Shown one piece after another: positions 34,266 to 47,539 of a stretch of 64,000 bases of DNA (its first letter is position 1; every line of letters starts with the position of its first letter). The notes under the pieces were generated by a model. The model had not been told where the DNA came from. It searched no databases and worked only from the letters and a program-made list of their open reading frames with translations. The stretch is from Dysidea avara (taxonomy: Eukaryota > Porifera > Demospongiae > Dictyoceratida > Dysideidae), in contig NC_089280.1 in assembly GCF_963678975.1 (NCBI RefSeq), positions 13,405,280-13,469,279 on the forward strand, in the 5' to 3' direction. Made by a program: the position numbers and the translations under genes.

Positions 34266-34511
34266 ACATTTTTCAGGGATGAAAGAAATCGCCGAACTAT
34301 CAAGAAACTCAGTGAAGCCTACACCGACTTGGAAACAAACATCGATGAGGTAACAAGATGCATGCCAACCCAGCTCAAGCCAGTGAGAAAGTCCACATCA
34401 TCAAAATACATGTGGCTATTAGCCGCCATTATAACTCTGTTTATATTATACTACTGTTATCGAGTATCTGTAAACTATTGCTACGCAGAGGATAGTCTGT
34501 TTTCACTATAG
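32195..34511 (+). CDS. 3' exons of an unrecognised, probably tail-anchored protein
   Basis: The last exon begins after ATTTTTCAG at 34279 and ends with TAG at 34509-34511. It encodes a charged helix (DERNRRTIKKLSEAYTDLET), a linker, then a hydrophobic segment YMWLLAAIITLFILYYCY and about 15 lumenal or extracellular residues, the layout of a C-terminal membrane anchor. A candidate preceding exon, 32195-32264 (AG before, GT after; it contains LEDIQHKQIQNNSASVVLM), joins it in phase to form a Trp codon. That phase match is modest support. The first exons were not found. AATAAA at 34667-34672 is a plausible poly(A) signal. The function is not recognised. Confidence 0.5.
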
Positions 34512-35403
34512 CAGTGTACTGTATGTGTTAGTACATACCATGTGTACAGAAGTGTTAGGAGGAAATCTTAGATACAGAGATGTGTTTACCCTTACTGTGA
34601 CTTATTGTATGTACTGTGTACAATTAAGTGCTATACAAAATTTATCAAAGTGCTATTTCTAGATGTAATAAAAAGTGACAGTTATTGTATGAGATTTAAT
34701 GTGTGTAAAAATTTGAACAATATGGTTAGAATAGTTGAGTAGAAGTGTGATTGTTCTACTAGAGTGTTAATTGAAGTGACAGGTTAGAGTCATTACATGA
34801 CTGGTATACACAACTACAGTGGTTAATGTTGTGTATGCTATCAAACCAAAAAACTTAGAACTTGACTTCATCAGCTTATGAATTACAATTATGATGTTGA
34901 CAAAACTGTAGATATTATTTGTTTCACCGCTCAGCATTAAGAAGTAACTACAATGTTTGACAAATCTATGATTACACAAGTTTGCTGCTAAACAGTAAAA
35001 GTTGAACATGAGTGACTGTTCTATTAGGTACTTTGAGTAGTCGTATGTCTTGCAACAGAGCTCTGTATGAAGTTCCAGTTATCTGAACACTTTTATTCCT
35101 TCAACCTTGAATTAACAGGGGTCCAAGTACTGAGCCCTGAGGGACATCACGGAGAACTTTACAAGTACACTGTACTATTATTGTCTAAAGGTATGTTGTG
35201 TTCTGTCAGTAAGGAATTCACTTATCCATATACAAACTCTCCCACTTATAATGTAAGCATTAATTAATACCAAGGTTAACCAATGTATACACAGAAATAT
35301 GTTTTCACGTTTGTATCCATATAATATTGAGCACAAGAGTAGTATTAAACATTTATCTGAATAATGGAATACATTTCAATTGGAGAAAATATACAATGAC
35401 TCA
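34512..35403. other. Intergenic, no gene seen
   Basis: Holds the poly(A) signal above and two weak copies of the recurrent motif (34748-34765, GTTCTACTAGAGTG; 35011-35030, GTGACTGTTCTATTAGGTA). No coding frame is convincing. Confidence 0.5.
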
Positions 35404-37231
35404 CTAGCTACAAGTTTGTGTAGTTAATGGCATGGTAAGTTTGTGTGTGACACTACAAGTTACTGGCAAGTGAGTACTGAGTTTATTAGGATCAGTCAGC
35501 AGCCCTGGAGGTATCTACATAAGAAAACATTAAATACACACTGTATATATGTGCAGCCACTCACCTTTAGGTCCTTGATATTTGATTCCCGACTGGTGTA
35601 CTCTCTTAGTAAGTAATTAGTCTGGGCTGCATGGTAGAGCCTAGTATCATTTATTCTCACTAGAACACCATCCACTCTTAAAAAGAATCGCTGCAACACC
35701 AAGAATCCACTAGCCATAACACGCTACAGTGTAGTGAACTAAAATGCTATAAAGAATTAATGGTCTTTATTACCACTTTCACATTGAGTACAGCACAGCC
35801 GTGATCATGTAGCTCATCTTCATACAAAATTATCTCATCATAGAAATGTATTTTCTCAGGAGATTTTAGTTTCTCAACATCAATTTTCTCACTTGTTTCC
35901 TTCACCTGAGGAATGACATTAGAACACACAGTGATGGACACCTCATGGTCTTACATCTAGCTCATGTTGACCTTCAGAAAACAAGTTTCCCTTATAGTCT
36001 GTAGTGTACGTCCAATCAAACGGCTTTACTACACCTTTGACTTCAGTCAATCCAGCCCTACCATGAGTTATAAATGAAGTAAAAAGGTGAACAAGTTGTG
36101 TAATACATACATAAGTTCTTGAGGAATTTTCATATGTAATGTACGAACTGTCATTATATTGAGCATCACAATTTAGTATTCATAAAACTGTACATTTGAA
36201 ACATTAGTAAATAATTATTACATCAATTCTATTACAACACACATGAAGAGACCTGGTAATTCGTGAATTTACCATGCAGCCAATATTTAATGGTACATAA
36301 TTTTCCTAACTGCATTTAGTTATACCAAACTTTTGTCTGAGGGGTCCACAACTCTGTAAAGGTCTTAAATCATAGATTTTTTTTGGAAAGATTTCACAGC
36401 AAATATGATGTTCAATATCCAAAGATGGATAACTTGTTGAGAAGTAAGATTTCAAATTCCTAGTAACTGCAAGCTGTATAAGATTTCATGAACTCATTTG
36501 CAGTATAAGCTCTGCAAAGCTTCATGCAGCACATAGGCGATTCTAAGGGGGGGCCATGGCCCCCCCCTGTTAAAAAATAACTTTTAAACAATTTTGGGGA
36601 AAAGTTGCTGTATAGATTGGCATTGTTATTTTTAGCATTTTTCATGTTTTTAGAACAAATTTTAGGCTGTTTTCAAGCCTTTAAATTGCAAAAATCCTGC
36701 AGCTTCTGGGGGTTGTACCCCCAGACCCCCCCTGAAAATTCTACTTTATACTATAGCCAAACAACAATAGTTATGCTGTTCCCTACTGGGCCCCCCCTGT
36801 AGGTCAGGTCTAGAATCGCCACTGATGCAGCATATATCACGTGTTACACTATTACCTTGCTTTAGCCCATTCCTCAGCATCCGCTACCTTCAAGAGATCA
36901 CAATGATTGTTCACCAGCTTCAGTGCCTCTAGTGTGTCAAACGCAATACCATAACCATCACAATGTCTTATCGTCAACTTGTTATCACCAAACACCATCT
37001 CTGGTAGTGCTGGCAGCTCCAGAAACCTATCAAACCTGTCAGGAACAAAATTCAATGCTTGTGCGCCTCGCTGAGTCACTCCATTTACCTGCACACTACG
37101 CATGAATCGTCTTTGTCCACTTGGCAACCATTTTCTAGACCTTTCTCACACTTTGATCGCAGAATGTGGCTTTTAACGCTAGTTATCGTCCATGGACCTG
37201 CTTCGAATGATGAAACCTTCGGTTTAGCCAT
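35404..37231 (-). CDS. TIPRL: TIPRL / TIP41-like regulator of PP2A-family phosphatases
   Basis: Six exons in transcript order: 37231-37089, 37035-36856, 36057-35955, 35905-35774, 35723-35565, 35514-35404. All are GT-AG, phases agree, and the total is 276 codons (275 aa; human TIPRL is about 272). Family blocks are visible: [88 protein letters not shown]. In yeast and animals TIP41/TIPRL binds the catalytic subunits of PP2A-type phosphatases and modulates TOR signalling. Four introns are only 49-53 bp; the fifth (36058-36855) was enlarged by a hAT-type MITE. The insert DDSCVVCRF before the LPALPEM block depends on the 53-bp intron choice, the only one that keeps frame. The start codon is 88 bp from that of a divergent gene. 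Confidence 0.95.
36532..36824. mobile_element. hAT-type MITE in a TIPRL intron
   Basis: The ends CATAGGCGATTCTA and TAGAATCGCCACTG are inverted repeats, and the 8-bp target duplication ATGCAGCA flanks both sides (36524-36531, 36825-36832). The interior has G/C runs (GGGGGGGCC, GGCCCCCCC). It accounts for over a third of the only long TIPRL intron. Confidence 0.9.
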
Positions 37232-37319
37232 TGTGCGCTATTTAATGCACACCAAAACTACGTGCTCACTAATTAGAGTTTGTTGAACAAAAAGCGAAGG
37301 GACTTCGACATAAGGGAAG
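37232..37319. promoter_or_regulatory. Bidirectional promoter, TIPRL / 168-aa gene
   Basis: Only 88 bp separate the two divergent start codons, so leaders and core promoters must lie in or overlap this segment and the first exons. No TATA box is obvious. Coordinated expression is an inference from spacing. Confidence 0.55.
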
Positions 37320-40300
37320 ATGCCCTGGGGATTCATAAGGTATGAGAGCCGAATATGTTAATTATGATATGACTCATCAAGTGTGTAATATAAAAATTGC
37401 TGCTGCTTTTAATTTTAAACTGCTTTCTATGAGAGCAATCTGCTTTGCCAATTCTGTGTACGTCCTCAGTGGTGAAAATGTGGTACAAAATTGAAAAACG
37501 ATGTCAAAAGATTTTTATGTCTCTCCTTTAAAAAGTAAGCACTTAATTCTACAAGCTCAGTGTACCAGAACTATCTGACTTTAACCAATGAAATATGCCT
37601 TGATTATAGAACTTAGATCTCACTTGATGATCAAACATATGTTTACAAGTTATACCACTTCAATTTGATTAGTTGTTTTGCAAGCAAAAATCTTGAGAGT
37701 ATGGGGTCAGTAGGTTGGCATATGTAAATATAAACAGAAAAGAGTGCAGAAGTACGTAGGATGTAGTCCTGATGAGCTCGAGAAGATATTTGTGAACAGT
37801 AGCTAAATGCATTGCAATAAAATACAATTAATGATTGTACTCAATTTATATTGATTTTTCATTTATGGAAATTTATTTTAGTTTTTCAATGTATGCCAGG
37901 ACTCGTGAAACAACTCATTAAGTTGACATGAAAAGCTTGATTGCCTCTTCCAACAACTACTTGATTTAGCTCACATTAAACACATGATCACTTATCTTTT
38001 TGATCCCTGTTGCAATGGCTACTATTGGTAGTGACTATCCTTACTGTATGTGTTATGGGTATAACCCCATATGATGTGTTTAATTATGGAGTTCATTACA
38101 TCAAAGAACCGTTTCATACCTGTGATATTATCAATGTATCATAGGATGTTTATCCGAGGGATGTTCCGTGGAGCAGCAAGCCAATCCTCTGTTGGGCAGC
38201 AGAAAGCAGCTGAGGACTATGTACGTATGTGAATGTCATTTAACATATAACACATTTTTGTACCATTATCAGTGTGCATAATTGTTGTGACAAGTGTAGT
38301 CTCATCCTCAATGAGTATAGGTAGTAATACTTGTCATAGAATCTGGTAACTAGTGCTCTGAAATGCTCAAGTGTGATTTACAGTGTTACATAATTGTACT
38401 TGTATAAGGCATTTCATGGAGGCTCAATACAGATAATTATTTATATAATGTACTTGCTTTACAATGTAAGTGTTAGGGTAATGTATTTTGTTTACGATTT
38501 CTGACCTTACTTAATAGTTATACCACGGCTGCAGGTGTATATGTCAGCAAAATCCCGAGCAGCTGTGGTATAAGTGATATATATCACTTGGGGCGCACTC
38601 ACCTAATAGGTGAAAGAACTAACGAGAACTCATCCCATTTGTTTTATACAGTAGCATCTGAAAATCGATCGTGGTTTTAAAAGCGTGGGCTAATAGCCAT
38701 CAAAACGTTGTCCATACGTTAAAACATCATTAATACGTTACTATGCTTCAACACGCTATGTTAGAAAACTTATGATTGTGGAATTGAGTTTATATTGCTA
38801 TTATTTTTGTACTAAGTTAAGCTAACTTCGCTATTATAAGTAAGTTATTATATTAAGTTAAGTACTTAGGACTGTAAGTTACTAACCTATTTCAGCGTAA
38901 CAGTAGTAGTTTTTCCGTTCTGTGGTCTGTTCAAAGGCTGATACGCGGTGGGTAGAAATACGCATCCACGATCGCCCAAACAATTATTTTGTGCCTTCAT
39001 TATCCTTTACTAACAACCAACTAGTCCATCTTAGAGAATATACTCAGTTTAGCAACCACTACAAAATCAAGTCCCACAATGCAAAGCTCTATGTCACTCA
39101 ATATAACGAGTCAAAGCGTATTGTTTCTTTGAACTGGCTGAGCATCGAAGTCATTGGCAAACCGCTTTCCCATGATATTGCCCGAGCGGCGCCTTTGAAC
39201 GCCCACGCTAAAGTGGTATATATATATATGCATACTCTAAAGTTGTTTAGCAATATACTGTAGATATGTGTGTTGTGTGTACACTGAATATTTGTGATAG
39301 TGTATGTTTCACTGTAGCTTGCTAACCATCCTGTAATGAGGAGAATTGCTCAACTTTCAGTATACAACTGGCTAAAGACAAAAGATCTAATCAGTGAGTG
39401 ACTCAGTTTGTATGTTTGAAATATTGGATGGACAATGAAGCAAATTCTAGTCAGTTACAATGAATGTGTTAATTGTACATACACTGTAGTTGTATACCCC
39501 AGGACCAGTACACCTGCATAACCCAGACGCATACACATAGTTAAATACCAAGTATCCTTTTAGTGACTTACCATGAAATCTACAATAAATTTTGTTGATC
39601 AAAATAGGTTTAAGGTATCGATATTATAAAGACCACTAGACCCCTTCTTCATCTTACTCAAGCTGCTATTAACAAAATAGTGGGAGGGCCAAGTTTGTAA
39701 ATGTGCTACAAGTAGATTTTAGTGAAGAAAAGTTTGCAGTCAATTTTCTTAAACTTGTAATAAAAGTGCAAGCAATGTATGAGTAAGGTTTGCTTTAGCT
39801 AGGGCACGTATGATGAATGTTGACATTCAAACATAAGTTAGGGACATTTTTTCACCCAATATAATATAGGACATACAAACCCAGCTCGAAATGTTACATG
39901 CTTGTACCATGCAACCTCCATGGATGTTTACAGCATTGTTTTGAGTTGAAGAATGCTTTTCAAGGTGGTTTTTAGGTGTGCGTTCTATTAGGATTTTTGC
40001 AACAACAAAAAACATATGTGGGTGGTCCCTATTATGAACCTACTATCGTAGTTCATGATAAATACAAATTGAAATAGTCAGGGCTGTTGTGTGTGTATGA
40101 CTGTTGTACATACTGCAGTAATGCTTCGCGTAGCAGGGTGGTAGCCATTAGGTAGAGCAGTAACCATAGTAATGACAAACACCAGGCGTGTTACATGCAT
40201 GCCAATTTTTGGTATCGGTACATGTTATAACATGTCATGTTGACACAAATGCATGCAACAAGTGTCAAGTATCAATAACCAAGTGTCCAAACTCTTGTAA

Positions 40301-40539
40301 ATTACATGAAACAAGCATGTATGTTAAACCTGTAGGTTGCATGTAAACATGTGCAATATTTCAAGCTGGGAAATACCAAATTTTACACTTACGGGAAAAT
40401 TTAGACTGTAAATGTACAATGTTTTTATGCTTATTTCTATATTTACATAGTTCACTGACTGATTTTGTGATATTTTTCAACAGATTCAACAAAACGAACA
40501 TCTCTAAATGAAATCAAAAAGAGAATAAACGACAAATAA
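37320..40539 (+). CDS. Unrecognised 168-aa protein, 5 exons
   Basis: Exons: 37320-37339, 38145-38220, 38937-39215, 39318-39393, 40484-40539. All junctions are GT-AG, every phase agrees and the sum is 169 codons, which strongly supports a real gene. The product starts MPWGFIRMFIRGMFRG, an Arg-rich, hydrophobic N-terminus without acidic residues, compatible with mitochondrial import. The long exon 3 encodes a mixed-charge domain (with LHLREYTQF-like and NESKRIVSLNWLSIEVIG stretches), and the C-terminus is basic (EIKKRINDK). No catalytic motif or family was recognised. It converges on the monoglyceride-lipase copy, whose stop is about 95 bp away. A decayed copy of exon 5 exists at 49690-49750. 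The 6-codon first exon is the least certain part. Confidence 0.7.
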
Positions 40540-40634
40540 TTTGTACTTTGTACATACAGAACATTTGAAGATATAATATATTATACTTTGTATAGACATT
40601 TTTATGTTCAGTTGTGTTGTACTTCTGCTCTTTG

Positions 40635-43600
40635 TCATTGTGGACTTGTAATGTGTTTCTTCAGCCAGTTGATGACCATTTGTTTAAACCTGTCACATTC
40701 TAGATCAGAGATTAACCGGTGTCGACCATCTTGAAAACGCTGTATAAAAATACTGCATTTGTAATGTGTATACCAAGTATGTATTAAATTCAGATTAGCA
40801 AATAACAAAGTTTACAGTAAAATAGGCATATTACTAGGGGTGAATAACGTTTAAGCAACCTGATGGTCTGCTTAAAATTATTTTACCTCTTTGTACAGCT
40901 GGTTATTGTTGTGAGGTCCAAATTTTGTGAGGCTGTTAAAATACCCTCCAGCATAAAATTCAGCATAAAATTATAAGCTTTGATTTGCAAAATTTATACC
41001 TTGCACACAACCCATTGTATGGTATGTACTAAAATGGCTGGCTGTGACATTCAGTTCTAGCACCATAGCCAACCGTCCTATTACAAATTAATCCAACAAC
41101 CATACCAACCATATAATTTTAAAAATAAACTGCAAATAATTATACTCGGCAAACGGCACCAAAACAACAATTGCCTTAGCAACCATATGGCTGCTATGCC
41201 TATCACTATGGTAACACTAATTATCATATAGTTGGACATATGCTTCCAAAAGAATCACACCATATTAGCCAGCAAATGGTACCTCAACAAAACAGTGTAA
41301 TGCTGCATGTCAAGGTGCAATTAAGAGTACTATAACACATTCACTTTGTCAGATTACATAAATATAGTACAATAGGCTATAACAGACACATTGGGACCAA
41401 CTGATTTTGCATTAGTAGAAGTATATATGGGCCTCAGAAACTGTCCTTTATAGAGAGGTTAAATATACAGTGTACTTATATATACACATGAATTATTTTG
41501 CTAAATATGTGATGCAACATTTGTGAAGTATTGTAATAGCAAAGGCAGTATGAATTACATCCACCCAGTTCAAAGGAGTGGCCACAATGTACTCACTTCA
41601 AATGTCTTATCCTCACTCTGAGCATTATCAAACAGAAACTGTGATGATGAAATGTCCACCATTGTATCATCTGTTCCATGCAGTGTGATGAAGGGTAACT
41701 TGATGGTTGATATTCCTTCAGCTACTTGGAACTGTGCATCAAAAATGGCAACAGCCCAGCGAGCTTTAACACCCCCTTTCCATGTCAAGAGGTCTTCCAA
41801 GTAAGCACGAATCTTTAATAAAAAAATTGTTTTATACAACAGGGGTGTGTGTAACAGGTTGGTTGGGTGGGAGGGGGAGGGATTGTCAACCAAAAATTTT
41901 TAGGCTTGAGTACATTGTGCTTTTAAATTTATATTGTTCTTCTAGCAATTCATATTTATTCACCTATTACTCTGAAATCATTCCAGAATATATATTTCCT
42001 GCGGTAATTCTTGAAATAATTTTATATGTAATTTCTTTGGAATTATAATTACTTGCAAGCATAAAAACAATATCTCAAAATCGAGATACTCTAATAGAGC
42101 AGTCATATATAACTTGGGTGACTATTATTAGGGTATGTGACTGTTCTCTTAGATCTCAACTGAGTGCTAGCGATGTGTTTGAAGATTTTCTGTGAAAAAT
42201 ACAGTGACTATTTAAAGATCATTCTATTATTCCTGATTCTTTTACCATCAATTATTCCTAGCTTGTTCCGGCATACTGTACGCATGCCTAAAATTTTTTT
42301 AAAAGCCTCCGCCCATGGGATGATACTTTCACAATACTCAGCATCATGATGATGCAAAAATATGACTTGTTTATATACATGAACTGCTCTATAAGAGTAC
42401 CGGTATCTTTTAGTTTTACAAGAAGTAAAAGGCCATCTCCTCCTTCCCCAAGCATGTACACATACACACAGCATTCATCATAAACAATATTAATACCTTA
42501 TTTAAAACAACTACATACAGTATAGACATACAGCTGTATTATTGCATGACATACTTACAGTACCTCATCCTGGTTTCTTGACATTCCATTGATACCACTA
42601 CTGTGTACTATTAATTGAGGAGCAACAAGAGCAACTGCACGTACAATCCCATGCCAGTACATAACACCACATGTAACAACTCAGTGACTCATAGGCCTAA
42701 AACACACCAAAAATGCTCCTGCTGCATGTACAAGAGCAGGAGCACTGAGAACCACTCCATTGATCAGATCTGGTCTTTGTATGGTGAATAATGTGGTAAC
42801 CAAACCACCCTATGGGAATACAAGTATGTAAGTACACGTTCTGTGTAATCAAACTTACCATGGAATGGCCCATCATGAAGAATGGAATATTGCTGCTGTA
42901 TTTAGCTTTAACTATCTCAATATGTTGTATGACATCTCATACATATATCTGCACATCTTCAATGTGTACTCTGTCACCATCACTCTTACCATGACCAACT
43001 GAAATAAACATGTTACCACATTAATGGCTAGAAGATGCTTATGCATGTTCTTATGGTACTGTACTTTGATAAATAGAGCAATATGATGAAAAGTTATACC
43101 AGGAGAGCATCAAATCCTGTGGACAAGGTGGTTGACTATACCAAGCTTTAAATTTCCCCTTGGCTTAATTCTGCCTTGCTCTTTCCCATATCAAAGTGCT
43201 TTTTTGACAAACAGTTCCGGCATATAAAGCGTTTCACAGTGCTAGTAAATGCTTGGGCAGCTGACTCATGTAACAAGAGTTCTTGACAAAAAACGAGGGC
43301 TCAGGTGAATGTGAACCAACTATAATAACAGCCCATTCTGGTATCCCTGTTGCATGTAAGACTGATGTACGTAACTATAAAATAATGATACACGCCACTA
43401 ACATAAGGCCCCATGCTCGAATTTTGCACTGAGTTGCATGGTCCCTTGTTCAATGCACTCCTGGCAATAACATAGCATTTTATTACTTTTATATGTACTA
43501 CACACTTCAAACATATTTTACTGTAAAACCTCTTCTACAAAATTAATTAAAAAATAAGGATTTTAGTAAAGACAAAGCAGATTGTAGTATCGTGTGTGAA

Positions 43601-43829
43601 GTTAGTAAAGTTAAGCTGGAACAGATTTATTGTGCAACAAAATATTGTAATAGGTTGTCTCCAAAGTACATAAGCATTTCACTGCATTTGTCTGAATGAA
43701 ATTATGCTATACTAGTACTCACCAAGATCCTGAGAATAGACTGCAATCTCATTCTCATTGAGAAGTGCAGCTAGATTCTCATATCGTCCACTATGCTCCG
43801 CTACACCATGAACAATGTACAACACTGCT
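40635..43829 (-). pseudogene. MGLL: Monoglyceride lipase-like, left copy, damaged
   Basis: Exon equivalents, in transcript order: 43829-43723, 42998-42859, 42809-42708, 42653-42564, 41812-41597, 40739-40635. Each has exactly the length of its counterpart in the right copy (49873-53123). The product would be an alpha/beta-hydrolase hydrolysing monoacylglycerols. Visible parts are the HGVAEHSGRY oxyanion region, the nucleophile GHSMGG (split by an intron), the catalytic-Asp region LHGTDDTMVD and the His region DGRHRL. Two lesions stand out. A TGA at 42939-42937 stands where the right copy has CGA (Arg). The acceptor before the fourth exon reads GG (42655-42654) instead of AG. An N-terminal first exon was not found. 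An allele or sequence error remains possible, but two independent lesions favour a pseudogene. Confidence 0.8.
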
Positions 43830-43859
43830 CTGTATATAACAGAGGGAAACATGTTAACA

Positions 43860-44590
43860 AGATGTTACATACAGTATAAGGAAAAAGTTGAAGGACACAA
43901 ATATTTTACAATTTACAGTGGTCTACAGTAGATCAATATACATGCATATATGTATATGTGAAAAAGTTAATGAATTGGTTGTGCAGATTGTACACATTTA
44001 AATCTCATTTTAATTAGGAAATGCAATACACAACATTCAGGAGAAAGGAACAGCCTATCTATGTAGTTAGTTAACCTTGCAGTTAGTAGACCCTAAGCTA
44101 TTTCACTGCCATCTACAACTGTGCAGTGATCCGTTGGTTTGTTCTCTAGCAAATTCACTAGTAGTAGTGGTTTATTCTGAGTAGCTCATTTCATCATTAC
44201 ACAGCAAAAGAAGTTAGAAATTAAGAAATAGAATAATTATTATAGATGCTAATGCAGGTGAGTGGACTGAAACTTGTAAACCATCAACGATGATGAGTAG
44301 CTACTTATATAAAAATCAAACAGTTAGGTTTGCACAAGTAACTTGTAATGTGTACACATCTTTTCTGACCTACACCCTGTACAGTCTTTGTACATTTATA
44401 CATCACCAATTTTTAACCAAGACGAAAGGTACGCAAAAAAGTGATCTCCATTTAAAATTACAGGACATGTGTGCATACCATTTGATTCATTTTTATAAAG
44501 ATGTGCAGCCTCAGTTTGGGGATTAACGCACATGTGTAACATACATACAATATGATTAATTATGGGGTTACCAATTGGTAGGGAAGTAAT
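43860..44590. other. Flank of the duplicated lipase block
   Basis: The part to about 44170 resembles 53130-53480 at decreasing similarity (for example AGCTATTTCACTGCCATCTA against AGCTATTTTACTGTCATCTA), so it belongs to the same segmental duplication. No first lipase exon was recognised. Confidence 0.5.
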
Positions 44591-44599
44591 AGTTTCAGT

Positions 44600-45120
44600 C
44601 AGTGCTTAAAAATTTGTCATGACTGTTGTTGGATTAGGTCGGGTGGGTGTGAATTCCACAATACTATAGTTCTAGGGGAAAATGAGTTACTGCACTGACT
44701 TGTCCTATATAGCATAGATATGATGGAATCTTTGGTCGCTGCCTCTGATTTTAGGAGATATACATATCAATGAGATCATGTACAATTTTGTGATACTAGA
44801 TACTTGTCTGCAGTGTTCTAGACTGGGAATATTAAGAACAGTAGTGAGCATGTTGGTTACACTGCTGAAATCCAAGAGGTCAGCCATGATGAATCTGGCA
44901 GATTACCTCTATACTCGTTCGAGCCTTTCAATGTCTCTTGGTGTGAGGGGACCAGACAGGGTTGGAATTGGTCTTATCATGGAAATGATGGCATTATAAC
45001 GTTTAATTGGACTTCAGATTTCTCTGTAGGAATGCTTTTACTGACAGAGCCTTGGATGCGATATTAGTAATGTGTGTGGACCATGACAAATCATTGGTGA
45101 TTATAACTCCTAAATATTTA
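44600..45120 (-). pseudogene. LINE RT C-terminal fragment, decayed
   Basis: Minus-strand translation gives KYLGVIITNDLSWSTHITNI at about 45115-45056, then after frameshifts and stops RDIERLERV...RFI...DFSSVTNML...SLE and finally RFHHISMLYRTSQCSNSFSP with IVLWNSHPPDL near 44600-44700. These blocks occur in this order in CR1/L2/jockey-type reverse transcriptases. It is dead. Confidence 0.75.
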
Positions 45121-45204
45121 GTGGATCAACAACTTCTTTGATGATAGTAACACCTTGACGTTCTGATGACAAGGTGTTAATACTGATCCTGCATGTATTA
45201 TTAC

Positions 45205-45490
45205 AAGTACACAGAAAAATTTGGAATTTTCAACTAGAGTAAGGACCATAGCACATCGATAAAAAGTACTGAAACAAGTTGGAGTAGTGCACGATATTAA
45301 ATCACAGTAACACAATAATAAGTGTTATATCCCTACTGTGTGTTTGTATCTTGAGTACAGTAGGGATACAACACTTCTTATTGTTTTACTGTGATTTAAT
45401 ATCGTGCACTACTCCAGCTTGTTTCAGTACTTTTTATCGATGTGCTATGGTCCCTACTCTAGTTGAAAATTCCAAATTTTTCTGTGCACT
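45205..45490. repeat. Near-perfect hairpin, about 130-bp arms
   Basis: The left arm 45205-45340 and right arm 45360-45490 are inverted copies with a ~20-bp loop (around GTGTTTGTATCTTGAGTACA). Examples: GATATTAAATCACAGTAACA on the left against TTACTGTGATTTAATATCGT on the right. It is probably a fold-back transposon, or an inverted duplication, abutting repeat family R. Confidence 0.9.
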
Positions 45491-45494
45491 TGTT

Positions 45495-46330
45495 TGTTAA
45501 CTTTTTTGTTATGACTGGTGAACCCAAGCATATCGCATCTGAAATGGTGCCGTGCATGTGCCCCAGCTATATCAATTATTGTCTGAAGTGAAGTATCCAT
45601 TATATATATTACGCTTCGTTGTCAGCTATGTTCAACCCGTTACACAGCATTTTGGATCTAGAACTGTTTGAAAAGCACCTCTGCAATCCATGCATACCGA
45701 AAGAAATGGTGCCACGTGTCCCAGTTATACCAATTATCGTCTGAAAAGTGAAGTATCCATTACACTTTGTTGTCGGCTATGTTCAACCTGTTACACATTA
45801 GGAATCAAGAATTGTTTGAAAAGCACCTCTGCAATCAAAACAGCCACTATGAAAAATACAGACAATTTCTGTTACGAAGGGAAGGCATCACATGCTATCA
45901 CCAAATCGACACTTTTCGCTGTCAGCAAATATGAATGGGACACAAAGGAGCACTGGTAAGTCCATGAAGAATGCAGTATGTACTGCGGTATGCCAAAAGG
46001 CACCTCTCAGGCCAAAGGAACGTTGAACAGTGGAAAAATCAAGCTTGTAGCCTTAGCCGTTATCGAGTTACGCTTGTCTGAGGGCATCAGTCAGTCACTC
46101 AGTCAGTAGAAAATACCATTAAATAATTTATTTTTAAAAGTTCGTAGCAACTTATTGAAAGTGTTTCGGGTTGATCTGAAAGTTTGTTAGGGCTTAGTTT
46201 TACCTAACCAATACTGCTTCATCGTCGTCAGAGAAAATTGAGGCTGGTTTTTGGGTGATGTTATTTCGTGGGCCACACCTACTTTTGTGGTCCCTACTAT
46301 ACAGTACTATCGTACTGGATGATCAGGTGC
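45495..46330 (+). repeat. Dispersed repeat family R, copy 3 (longest)
   Basis: Shares block order with copies at 16915 and 24485. Internally, GAAATGGTGCC...GTGAAGTATCCATTA...GAAAAGCACCTCTGCAATC occurs twice (about 45540-45690 and 45700-45845), a local duplication. The trailing part up to about 46330 matches pieces near 25495-25570. It is non-coding as far as I can see. Confidence 0.7.
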
Positions 46331-46416
46331 TCTGATTTATATACAGTACATACTACTACACACACAACTACTACACACTGACAAAGCAGCACAGTAATAG
46401 AAGACCAAACTACCAA

Positions 46417-46629
46417 ATGCCCGTACACCGAGCCTTACACAGGATCACAATCTGGCACCCAACTTCTAACAAAAATCTTCTGGCTGTCAGCGTTCTGAAA
46501 GAAATCGGACTGATTGACAACTGCCATTATGGACGAGCAGAGCACGAGATTTTGGATCGGATCGTCAAGGAGATTATGATTATAAGCGCGGCGCTTATGC
46601 GCACCTGGACGAAGCTTGAGCGCCGCTAA
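46417..46629 (+). CDS. Doubtful small ORF before the CTG tract
   Basis: A 70-codon ATG frame with a fairly normal composition (MPVHRALHRITIWHPTSNKN...) ends 25 bp before the triplet repeat. No family, neighbouring exon, or clear promoter was recognised. It could be a relic of a larger coding region or chance. Confidence 0.15.
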   Translation: MPVHRALHRITIWHPTSNKNLLAVSVLKEIGLIDNCHYGRAEHEILDRIVKEIMIISAALMRTWTKLERR

Positions 46630-46652
46630 TTAAAAATATTGAGCTTGCTACT

Positions 46653-47392
<740 letters not shown>

Positions 47393-47539
47393 AGACAATC
47401 AGTGAGGTTTATCTTAATAATTACTCACCTTATGATAGCTATATACTTGAATAGTGTTACGGGAATGTTAAACAAACTTGATTTTTTTAGCAGAGAGAAG
47501 AAATGAATCAAAATTGATAGTACAAGTTTGTTAATAATT

